Of a DNA stretch of 64,000 bases, positions 1-7,411 are shown one piece after another. A model generated the notes under the pieces. The model did no database searches and was not told the origin of the DNA. It worked only from the letters and a program-made list of their open reading frames with translations. Position 1 is the stretch's first letter. Each line of letters begins with the position of its first letter. This DNA is from AP-15 sp963747735 (GTDB taxonomy: Bacteria; Pseudomonadota; Alphaproteobacteria; ATCC43930; CGMCC-115725). The stretch spans positions 248,001 to 312,000 of the forward strand of contig CAVVGE010000004.1 in NCBI GenBank assembly GCA_963747735.1, read 5' to 3'. The position numbers and the translations under genes were made by a program.

Positions 1-1194
1 CCGCTCGGCGGCGGCCGGTCGCTGACGATCCCCGGCTATATGGTGTTCGCCGCGCTGATCTATGCCGTCGGCGGCACTTGGATCACCCGCTGGATCGGCA
101 ACCCGCTGGTCCGGCTCAGCTACGACCAGCAGCGCTTCGAGGCCGATTTCCGCTTCAGCATGGCGCGGCTGCGCGAGAATTCGGAGAACGTCGCCTTTTA
201 TGGCGGGGAAAGCCGCGAGCTCGATACCTTTCACACCCGCTTTGCCCGCGTCGTCGCCAATTGGTGGGGGATCATCCTGCGCCGCAAAAAGCTGATCTGG
301 TTTACCCAGGGCTATGACCAGCTGGCGATCGTGTTCCCGTTCCTGGTGGCCGCACCGCGCTATTTCGACCGGGTAATCCAGCTCGGCGGGCTGATGCAGA
401 TAGCCTCGGCATTTGGCCGGGTGCAGGATTCGCTGTCCTTTATCATCAGCTCCTATACCGAGATCGCCCAGTATCAGGCGGTGGTGCAGCGGCTGGCCGG
501 ATTTCGCGCCCGTCTCGACGAGATCGCCGCCGAGCGGCAAGAGGTCCAGCCGATCAAAATCGAGCGCGCCGGCGAAGGGGTCGAGGTCAGCGGGCTCGAT
601 CTCGACCTGCCCGACGGGCGCAGCTTGGTGCGTGACGTGGCGCTCAAGGCGACCCCGGAGAAGCCGCTCCTGATCACCGGCCCCTCCGGCACCGGCAAGA
701 GCACGCTGATGCGCGCATTGGCCGGGCTGTGGCGGTTTGGCCGCGGCCATATCCGCGTCGCCGATGCACGTGCGCTGTTTCTGCCGCAGCGGCCCTATCT
801 GCCGCTCGGCAGCCTGGCCAATGCGATCGCCTATCCGCACGACGCAGCGGACCGGCCGCCGGGCGAATTGGCCGAGGCGTTGGCCGCGGTCGGGCTGCCG
901 CAGCTCGCCGACCGGCTCGACGAGGAGGCCAACTGGTCCCAGCAGCTGTCGATCGGCGAGCAGCAGCGCCTCGCCTTTGCCCGCGTTCTGTTGGCCCGCC
1001 CGGAAATCGTCTTTCTCGACGAGGCGACCTCGGCGCTCGACGAAGCCGCCGAAATGTCGCTTTATCGGCTGTTGCGCGAGGCGGATTGGCGTCCGACGAT
1101 CGTCAGCGTCGGTCATCACCCGTCGCTTCGCCGCTATCACGACACGATTGTCGATCTCGCCCGCCAGCCGCTGCCGCAGGCGGTGGCCGGATGA
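1..1194 (+). CDS. SbmA/YddA-like ABC transporter, fused permease-ATPase (5' truncated by window edge)
   Basis: The reading frame is already open at base 1, so the start lies upstream; 397 residues are visible. The first ~165 residues are the end of an ABC_membrane_2 (SbmA/BacA/YddA-type) membrane domain, including the family-typical segment NPLVRLSYDQQRFEADFRF. The rest is an ATPase domain: Walker A GPSGTGKST near visible residue 227, signature LSIGEQQR, and Walker B IVFLDEATSALDE. Proteins of this family are inner-membrane transporters for peptides, vitamin B12-like compounds or very-long-chain fatty acids; the substrate cannot be inferred here. Its TGA overlaps the lysS ATG (ATGA), so the two are probably cotranscribed and translationally coupled. 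Confidence 0.9.
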   Translation, partial: PLGGGRSLTIPGYMVFAALIYAVGGTWITRWIGNPLVRLSYDQQRFEADFRFSMARLRENSENVAFYGGESRELDTFHTRFARVVANWWGIILRRKKLIWFTQGYDQLAIVFPFLVAAPRYFDRVIQLGGLMQIASAFGRVQDSLSFIISSYTEIAQYQAVVQRLAGFRARLDEIAAERQEVQPIKIERAGEGVEVSGLDLDLPDGRSLVRDVALKATPEKPLLITGPSGTGKSTLMRALAGLWRFGRGHIRVADARALFLPQRPYLPLGSLANAIAYPHDAADRPPGELAEALAAVGLPQLADRLDEEANWSQQLSIGEQQRLAFARVLLARPEIVFLDEATSALDEAAEMSLYRLLREADWRPTIVSVGHHPSLRRYHDTIVDLARQPLPQAVAG

Positions 1195-2711
1195 CCGAGG
1201 CGGCGCGGGAGCATCCGATGGCGGAAAACGAGCGCCCGGCGAGCGCGGCGGAGGATCCGCTGCGGGCGGCGCGGCTCGCCAAGCTCGACGGGCTGACCGC
1301 GCTGGGCATCGACCCCTACCCCTATGGGTTCGAGCGCAGCGACGAGGCGGCGGCGCTCGAAGAGCGCTATGCCGAGCTGGCCCCGGGGGTTGCGACCGAA
1401 GATCGCGTCTGGGTCGCCGGCCGCATCCGCGCGATGCGCAACAGCGGAATGTTTATCGACCTGCACGACAGCTCGGGGAAGATCCAGATCTTTTGCCACC
1501 GTGATTTTCTCGATCCGGCCGCGCTTGCGGTGGTGCGGCTCCTCGATATCGGCGATGTGATCGGGGTCGAGGGGCTGGTCCGCCGCACCCCGCGCGGCGA
1601 GCTGACGGTCAACGCCGGGGCGGTCACTGTGCTGGCCAAGAGCCTGCGCCCGCTGCCGGAAAAATATCACGGCCTCGCCGATGTCGAGCTGCGCTATCGC
1701 CAGCGCTATCTCGACCTGATCATGAACCCGGCGAGCCGCGAAACGCTGCGCCGCCGCAGCCGGATCGTTGCGACCTTGCGCCGCCATCTCGTCGAGCGCG
1801 GCTATCTCGAGGTCGAGACGCCGATGCTGCACTCGATCCCGGGCGGCGCCTCGGCCAAGCCCTTTATCACCCACCACAACACGCTCGATCTCGACCTCTA
1901 TCTGCGGATCGCCCCCGAGCTGCATCTGAAGCGGCTGATTGTCGGCGGGCTCGCCGACAAATTGTTCGAGATCAACCGCTGCTTTCGCAACGAGGGCATC
2001 TCGCCGCGGCACAACCCGGAATTCACCACGCTCGAGCTTTACGAGGCCTATGTCGATTACCGGGCGATGATGCGGCTGGTCGAGGAGCTGGTGACGGCGG
2101 CGGCCGAAACCGTGCTCGGGGGCACGCGCATCGACTATCTGGGGGCGGCGATCGACCTGACCGCACCGTGGCCGCAGCGCAGCATGGCGGAGTTGGTGCT
2201 GGCGGAAACCGGGGTCGATTTTCTGGCGCTCGACGATGCCGCGGCGGCGCGCGGGGCGGCGGCCGATCTCGACGTCACGCTGGCCGGCGACGAGAATTGG
2301 GGGCAGGCGCTCGAAGCGGTTTTTGCCGCGCGGGTCGAGGACAGCCTGATCCAGCCGGTCCACGTCACCGGGTTTCCGCGCGACATCTCGCCTCTGGCCA
2401 AGGCCGACCGCGCCGACCCGAGGCTCGCCGAGCGGTTCGAGACTTATATCTATGGCTGGGAGATCGCCAACGCCTTTTCCGAATTGACCGACCCGCAGGA
2501 CCAGCGCGCCCGGTTTGCGGCGCAGATGCGGGCCCGCGCCCAAGGCGACGAGGAGGCGCAGCCGCTCGACGAGGATTACGTCACGGCACTCGAATACGGG
2601 CTGCCGCCTTGCGGCGGGCTCGGCATCGGCATCGACCGGCTGGTCATGCTGTTTACCGACAGCCCGTCGATCCGCGACGTCATCGCCTTTCCGACCCTGC
2701 GGCCGCGCTGA
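1191..2711 (+). CDS. lysS: Lysine--tRNA ligase, class II
   Basis: 506 residues, the usual length of full bacterial class II LysRS. An N-terminal OB-fold anticodon-binding domain starts around residue 70 (VWVAGRIRAMRNSG). The catalytic core follows with motif 2 (CFRNEGISPRHNPEFT, near residue 263) and motif 3 (GGLGIGIDRLVMLFTD, near residue 475). The OB domain rules out EpmA/GenX, which lacks it. It charges tRNA-Lys in the cytoplasm. The ATG at 1191 overlaps the stop of the ABC gene; an in-frame ATG at 1218 is the alternative start. Many alphaproteobacteria carry class I LysRS (lysK) instead, so the class II form is a mild taxonomic clue. Confidence 0.96.
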   Translation: MTEAAREHPMAENERPASAAEDPLRAARLAKLDGLTALGIDPYPYGFERSDEAAALEERYAELAPGVATEDRVWVAGRIRAMRNSGMFIDLHDSSGKIQIFCHRDFLDPAALAVVRLLDIGDVIGVEGLVRRTPRGELTVNAGAVTVLAKSLRPLPEKYHGLADVELRYRQRYLDLIMNPASRETLRRRSRIVATLRRHLVERGYLEVETPMLHSIPGGASAKPFITHHNTLDLDLYLRIAPELHLKRLIVGGLADKLFEINRCFRNEGISPRHNPEFTTLELYEAYVDYRAMMRLVEELVTAAAETVLGGTRIDYLGAAIDLTAPWPQRSMAELVLAETGVDFLALDDAAAARGAAADLDVTLAGDENWGQALEAVFAARVEDSLIQPVHVTGFPRDISPLAKADRADPRLAERFETYIYGWEIANAFSELTDPQDQRARFAAQMRARAQGDEEAQPLDEDYVTALEYGLPPCGGLGIGIDRLVMLFTDSPSIRDVIAFPTLRPR

Positions 2712-2736
2712 GCCCGCCGGATCACAGCCCGCAGGA

Positions 2737-2994
2737 TCACAGGCACCGGATCGTCCAATTGGTGAACACGCCCGACTCGTCGGCATAGCGGTCGGGTGTG
2801 TTGCGATGCACGGTCTCGTTGATGACCCGATAGCCGCCCGGGCAGACCCGCTCGGCAAGGCGCCGGTTCGGCGTATCCGAGCCGCCCGGGATGCCGCCCG
2901 ACTGGATCAGAAACGTGCGACTGTCGATCCGGCTCATCGTGGCTTGGGTGCAGCCGGCGAGAAGAACAAGGACAAGCAAGCTCAGCGGACGCAT
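2737..2994 (-). CDS. Small putative lipoprotein
   Basis: 85 residues, convergent with lysS. A short hydrophobic signal ends in a lipobox LLAGC at residues 11-15, so a lipid-anchored envelope protein is predicted. The mature part is polar with two further cysteines (residues ~51 and 84) and no domain I recognise. The C-terminal half (VCPGGYRVINE) recalls small envelope proteins of unknown function. Function unknown. Confidence 0.7.
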   Translation of the reverse strand: MRPLSLLVLVLLAGCTQATMSRIDSRTFLIQSGGIPGGSDTPNRRLAERVCPGGYRVINETVHRNTPDRYADESGVFTNWTIRCL

Positions 2995-3121
2995 TTCGGC
3001 TCACGCAAAAGTGAGACGGTCGCTCGGAGACGAACCTCGATCGAACCATATATCGCATAATCGGGCCGAATGCGCCGTGCCGCGGCGATATGCCCGATCG
3101 ACGCACTTATGGAGGCGTCCA

Positions 3122-3610
3122 ATGCACAGAAACGTTGGTCCGATCTTGCGATCGTTGAAGCGCGCCGCGCCCGCGGGCCTGCTGCTGGCGGTCGCCGGCT
3201 GCGCCCTGCAATCCACCACGGCGGCGGTCAGCATTCCGCCGCTACGGCCAGGGGCGGCCCGGATCTGGGTCTACCGCGCCTATGAGCCCTACGCCGGCAA
3301 GGGCCTTCCCGCGGTTGACGCCAATGGCGGCTATCTGGGCCTCGCGCAATTGGGTGGCGTCTTTTATCGCGATGTTGCGCCCGGCTCCTACCATGTGAGC
3401 GTCGACAGCGTCGGCAAGGACACGAACCAGTCGGCGAATGTCGCTCTCGGCTCGGGCCAGCAGGCTTATGTCAAGATCGTGTCGCTGCCGAGCTGGGTCG
3501 AAGGCGGCGACCGGCACAGCTATGAGCGCCCGACCTTTTACGCCTGGCTGATGCCGCCCCAAATCGCCGCGGCCGATGTCGCGCAGCTCGCCTTTTACGG
3601 CGGCAGCTGA
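3122..3610 (+). CDS. DUF2846-like lipoprotein (paralogue 1)
   Basis: 162 residues. The start at 3122 is supported by GGAGG at 3111-3115, six bases upstream; the frame is open further upstream but without a comparable ribosome site. The signal sequence ends in a lipobox LLAVAGC. The mature domain begins PPLRPGAARIWVYR and carries the 'VFYRDVAPGSYHVSVDS' segment typical of DUF2846, a small beta-sandwich envelope domain of unknown function. It is followed after 11 bases by a clear paralogue, so the two form an operon born of tandem duplication. Predicted membrane-anchored, periplasm-facing. Confidence 0.8.
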   Translation: MHRNVGPILRSLKRAAPAGLLLAVAGCALQSTTAAVSIPPLRPGAARIWVYRAYEPYAGKGLPAVDANGGYLGLAQLGGVFYRDVAPGSYHVSVDSVGKDTNQSANVALGSGQQAYVKIVSLPSWVEGGDRHSYERPTFYAWLMPPQIAAADVAQLAFYGGS

Positions 3611-3621
3611 GCGGCGCCGCC

Positions 3622-4098
3622 GTGTCCCGATTTGGCCGGACGCTGCGGGCCGCAGCGATTTTCAGCGGGCTTGCCGCGGCCGGCTGCTCGCAGGTGCCGG
3701 CGGTGGATGCGTCCGCGGTCCCGCCGGTTGCGCCGGGGAAGGCGCGGCTCTGGATCTATCGGACGTTCGATCCGTCCGAAAGCCGCAACCTCGCGACCGT
3801 GCTGATCAACGGCGCCGTCACCGGATACGCGCAGCCGGCGGGCGGCGCCTTTTATCGCGACGTGCCGCCGGGCCGGTATCACATTGCCGTCGAAAGCTTT
3901 GGCCGCGACACCAACCAATCGAGCGATGTCGATCTCGCCGCCGGGCAGGAGGCGTTCGTCAAGATCGAAACACTGAACGCGTGGACCACGAGCGGGGATT
4001 TGGGCGCGTTCACCCGCGACACGTTTTATGCCCGGCTGATCGACCCTGGGCTCGCCCAGGTCGAAGTCGCGCACAGCAAGTTCGACGGCGGCAGCTGA
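3622..4098 (+). CDS. DUF2846-like lipoprotein (paralogue 2)
   Basis: 158 residues from a GTG start. Signal peptide with lipobox GLAAAGC; mature domain PPVAPGKARLWIYR and FYRDVPPGRYHIAVES match the preceding gene position for position, as do GRDTNQSSDV versus GKDTNQSANV and the C-terminal GGS. Divergence is substantial, so the duplication is not recent. Function unknown; the conserved 'FYRDV.PG.YH' core suggests both keep the same fold. The downstream gene is convergent. Confidence 0.8.
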   Translation: MSRFGRTLRAAAIFSGLAAAGCSQVPAVDASAVPPVAPGKARLWIYRTFDPSESRNLATVLINGAVTGYAQPAGGAFYRDVPPGRYHIAVESFGRDTNQSSDVDLAAGQEAFVKIETLNAWTTSGDLGAFTRDTFYARLIDPGLAQVEVAHSKFDGGS

Positions 4099-4119
4099 TT
4101 GCACGGGTTGTGCGCGCCG

Positions 4120-5427
4120 CTAGAAATTCTCGAGGCTGAGCACTTGGTCGTCGTAGTCGTAGGCAAAGATCTCGGCATGCCGGCCCCAATTGATGACCGT
4201 GTCGAGGACGCGCTCAGCCTCCTCTTCCGACAGATGGTCCTCGAGCTCGCGCAAAAACCGCGCTGCCGGGGCGCGGTGACCGGGGCGCTCGTCGAGGACA
4301 CGGCGGATATGGTCGACGAGCGGAACGTGCTTTAGCAGCGCTTCCGAAAAGAGCTGCTTGCGGGCGAGCATATCGGCTTTGGCGTAGGCGCGGCCAGGCA
4401 TCGTCAGCTCGATATCGCCGCCGCTGACATGCGCGAAGCCGAGAAGCTGCAACGCCTCGATCAGCGGAAACAACTCGTCCATGCCGAGGCCCACCGTTTC
4501 GGCGAGATGCGGCAGGTCGGCGCGGCCGCTATAGGGCGGCTCTAGCAAATTGTCGATCAGCCCGGAGAATTGCTGCACCGCGGCGTCGGGCAGGCGATAG
4601 CCGATGCCGATCGTCTCCGGCTTCGCGCCGCGCCGGCTGTCGCGGCCGGGATCGGTCGTCAGCAACGTATAGACCTGATCGACGGTCTGGCGGAATTCGG
4701 TGCTGCCCCAGCCGCGCGGGCGCGGCTGGGTAAGGGGGATTTCGGCGTGGATACGGCCAGGGTCGCTGCTGAAAATCAGGATGCGGTCGGCGATTTCGAC
4801 CGCCTCCTCGATATTGTGCGACACGATCACGATGCCCTTGGTCGGGATGCGGCCCTCGTCCCACAAATCGAGGAGGTCGCCGCGCAAGGTCTCCGCGGTC
4901 AGCACATCGAGCGAGGAGAACGGCTCGTCGAGCAGCAGGATGTCCGGGTTGACGACGAGCGCCCGGGCAAAGCCGACACGCTGGCGCATGCCGCCCGACA
5001 GCTCTTTCGGATAGGCGTTCTCGAACCCGTCGAGACCGATCACGTCGATCGCTTCGACCGCCCGCCGCCGCCGCTCGGCGCCGGCAACGCCCTGCGCTTC
5101 GAGCCCGAGCTCGACATTGCCCAATACGGTCAGCCACGGAAACAGGGCATAGCTTTGGAACACCATCGCGATGCCCTGCGCCGGCTCGCTCACAAGCCGG
5201 CCACGGTATTCGACCTTGCCGTCGCTCGGCGGCACGAGCCCGGCGAGGATGCGCAAAAACGTCGATTTGCCGGAGCCGGATTTGCCGAGGATCGCGACGA
5301 TTTCGCCGTCATGCAGGGTGAACTCGACGTGGTCGAGCACGAGCCGAGCGAGATGGTCCGGCATCTGGTAGGTCTTGCATACGGCCTGGGCGCTCAACAG
5401 CGGGGCGCTCAGCAGCGGGGCGGGCAT
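4120..5427 (-). CDS. NitT/TauT-type ABC transporter ATP-binding protein with AAA-associated C-terminal domain
   Basis: 435 residues. ATPase domain with Walker A GKSGSGKST (48-56), Q-loop VFQSYAL near 91, signature LSGGMRQR (143-150), Walker B ILLLDEPFSSLD (163-174) and switch His in VSHNIEEA. From about residue 290 a further ~145 residues match the 'AAA-associated' C-terminal domain attached to some nitrate/sulfonate/bicarbonate-type ATPases; its role is not well established. The start at 5427 was preferred because upstream in-frame sequence looks non-coding. It lies 58 bases after the permease stop on the same strand and must energise that fused permease. Confidence 0.92.
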   Translation of the reverse strand: MPAPLLSAPLLSAQAVCKTYQMPDHLARLVLDHVEFTLHDGEIVAILGKSGSGKSTFLRILAGLVPPSDGKVEYRGRLVSEPAQGIAMVFQSYALFPWLTVLGNVELGLEAQGVAGAERRRRAVEAIDVIGLDGFENAYPKELSGGMRQRVGFARALVVNPDILLLDEPFSSLDVLTAETLRGDLLDLWDEGRIPTKGIVIVSHNIEEAVEIADRILIFSSDPGRIHAEIPLTQPRPRGWGSTEFRQTVDQVYTLLTTDPGRDSRRGAKPETIGIGYRLPDAAVQQFSGLIDNLLEPPYSGRADLPHLAETVGLGMDELFPLIEALQLLGFAHVSGGDIELTMPGRAYAKADMLARKQLFSEALLKHVPLVDHIRRVLDERPGHRAPAARFLRELEDHLSEEEAERVLDTVINWGRHAEIFAYDYDDQVLSLENF

Positions 5428-5485
5428 GGCGGGCTCCGGTTCTCGGGGGGCGGGGCATGATCGGAAGGCGGCGCGGCAGCGTCGG

Positions 5486-7219
5486 TCAGTCGAGCCGCAA
5501 ACGCTCGGCGGCGATGTTGTAGAGCCGGCGCCACAGCAGGCGATTGAAGGCCAGCACATAGAGGCAGAGCACGCCGATCCCGAGCGTGATGCGGGCGCCG
5601 TCGCCGGCGGCGGTGGTCTGGGCGATATAAGCGCCGATGCCGGTCGCGGTCAGCGTGGTCTTGCCCCACTGCACGACCTCGGCGACGATGCTGGCGTTCC
5701 ACGAGCCGCCGGCGGCGGTCAGGGCGCCGGTGACGTAAGCCGGAAAGATCGCCGGCAACACCACCCGCCGCCACCACAGCAGGCGCCTGACACCGAGGTT
5801 CTGGGCGGCGCGCCGCAATTCGAGAGGCAGCGCCGTCGTGCCGCCGATCACGTTGAAGAGGATGTACCATTGCGTGCCGAGGATCATCAGCGGCGAGAGC
5901 CAAATTTCCGGATTGAGCGAAAATCGCAGGATCAGGACGACGGCGATCGGAAAGAACAGATTTGCCGGAAAAGCGGCGAGGAACTGGACAATCGGCTGGA
6001 CCCGGTCGGCGAGCCGCGGGTGCAGACCAATCGCAACGCCGATCGGCACCCAGATCACCGAGGCGATGGCGATCAGGACCAGCACCCGGATCGCGGTAAT
6101 CAGGCCGAGGACAAAGACCCAGCCGATTTCCCCGATGCCAACCCGCTGGCGGATGAAGAGGGTGATCCAGACCGCAGCACCGCCGGCGAGCACCAGCAAG
6201 ACGAGGTTGAACAGCCGATCGTAAACCGGGCTCGGCCGGCCCTCCCGCCGACGCCGGCGCGGCTGCGGCAGCCCGGCGATCGCCTTGTCGACACCACGGC
6301 TGACCGCGAGCAGACCCGCTTGTATCAGGTCGAAGATGCGCGCCCGCTGCAGCGCGATCAAAAACCACGGGCGGGGGTTGTCCTCGTCGGTGCCGGCCTC
6401 GGCGACGAATTTCCGCGACCAGGCGAGCAGCGGGCGAAAGAACAGCTGATCGTACAGCACGATGACGATCAGCATTGCGAGGATTGCCCAGCCGATCGCT
6501 GTGAGGTTGCGCTGGTCGATGGCTGTGGCGATATAGGAGCCGACCCCGGGCAGCACGATCGTTTGGCCGTTTACGGTGATCGCCTCCGAGGCGACGACAA
6601 AGAACCAGCCGCCCGAGACCGACATCATCGTGTTCCACACCAGCGACGGCATCCCGTGCGGCACTTCGAGCCGCCAGAAGCGCTGCCAAGCCGAGAGATG
6701 ATACATGCGCGCAGCCTCGACCAGCTCGCCGGGCACGGTGCGCAGGGACTGGTAGACGCTGAACGTCATGTTCCAGGCTTGCGAGGTGAAGATGGCGAAG
6801 ATCGCCGCACATTCGACGCCCAGGAGCCGGCCTGGAAAGAGCGCCATGAAACCGGTCACGGTGATCGACAAAAAGCCGAGGATCGGCACCGATTGCAGGA
6901 TGTCGAGCACCGGGATCATGATCTTCTCCGCCCGCCGGCTCTTGGCGGCGAGCGCCGCATAGGCGAGGCTGAAGACGAGCGAGGCGAGGAGCGCCAAAGC
7001 CATCCGCAAAACCGTGCGCAGCGCGTATTGCGGCAGGTTCCACGGGTCGAGGCTGATCGTCAGCGGCTGGCCGAAATGATAGCGCGCGCTCATCGCCATG
7101 CTGCCCCAGGCGACCAGCGCCAAGAGCGCCAGCACCAGGGGCAGGGCGACGAGGTCCCAGGTGTTCGGGCGCAGCCGCGACGGCCAAGCGAAGAGCGGCA
7201 AGCCCCAGTGCTGTCCCAT
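5486..7219 (-). CDS. ABC transporter permease, two fused BPD_transp_1 domains
   Basis: 577 residues, about twice a normal NitT/TauT permease. Two sets of membrane segments are joined by an Arg-rich cytoplasmic linker (QPRRRRREGRPSP, about residues 317-329). Each half has its own EAA-type coupling loop: EAARMYHLSAWQRFWRLEVP in the first and RRAAQNLGVRRLLWWRRVVLP in the second. One polypeptide can therefore supply both transmembrane domains of the importer with the ATPase downstream. No substrate-binding protein is adjacent, so the substrate (possibly an anion, by family) is unknown. Confidence 0.9.
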   Translation of the reverse strand: MGQHWGLPLFAWPSRLRPNTWDLVALPLVLALLALVAWGSMAMSARYHFGQPLTISLDPWNLPQYALRTVLRMALALLASLVFSLAYAALAAKSRRAEKIMIPVLDILQSVPILGFLSITVTGFMALFPGRLLGVECAAIFAIFTSQAWNMTFSVYQSLRTVPGELVEAARMYHLSAWQRFWRLEVPHGMPSLVWNTMMSVSGGWFFVVASEAITVNGQTIVLPGVGSYIATAIDQRNLTAIGWAILAMLIVIVLYDQLFFRPLLAWSRKFVAEAGTDEDNPRPWFLIALQRARIFDLIQAGLLAVSRGVDKAIAGLPQPRRRRREGRPSPVYDRLFNLVLLVLAGGAAVWITLFIRQRVGIGEIGWVFVLGLITAIRVLVLIAIASVIWVPIGVAIGLHPRLADRVQPIVQFLAAFPANLFFPIAVVLILRFSLNPEIWLSPLMILGTQWYILFNVIGGTTALPLELRRAAQNLGVRRLLWWRRVVLPAIFPAYVTGALTAAGGSWNASIVAEVVQWGKTTLTATGIGAYIAQTTAAGDGARITLGIGVLCLYVLAFNRLLWRRLYNIAAERLRLD

Positions 7220-7411
7220 GCCCCCCTCAGCTGCCGATCGCGGATCCGGCGCCGCCGCGCTCGCCCCCTACCTCTAGCCCACCCGAGCGATGCCTGCGAA
7301 GCGGTTATTAAATGCCCGCTCGCGCTGCGTCGGCCGGCCCGGCCGCTGAAAGGGTTGCACCGAAACGCGAAACCCGCATGATCGGCGCGCGGTTCGGCGA
7401 GCGGCAACGAA

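Noticed and set aside
1191..2711. EpmA (lysyl-tRNA synthetase-like EF-P modifier)
   Set aside because: An N-terminal OB-fold anticodon-binding domain is present, which EpmA lacks.
1137..2858. 573-codon minus-strand frame opposite lysS
   Set aside because: Mirror of lysS codon bias in GC-rich DNA; no domain, low complexity in Arg/Asp/Gln.
5375..7381. 668-codon plus-strand frame opposite the ABC permease
   Set aside because: Composition (Asp/Arg/Gln-rich, no hydrophobic core) is typical antisense of a membrane protein; the opposite strand has two clear permease domains.
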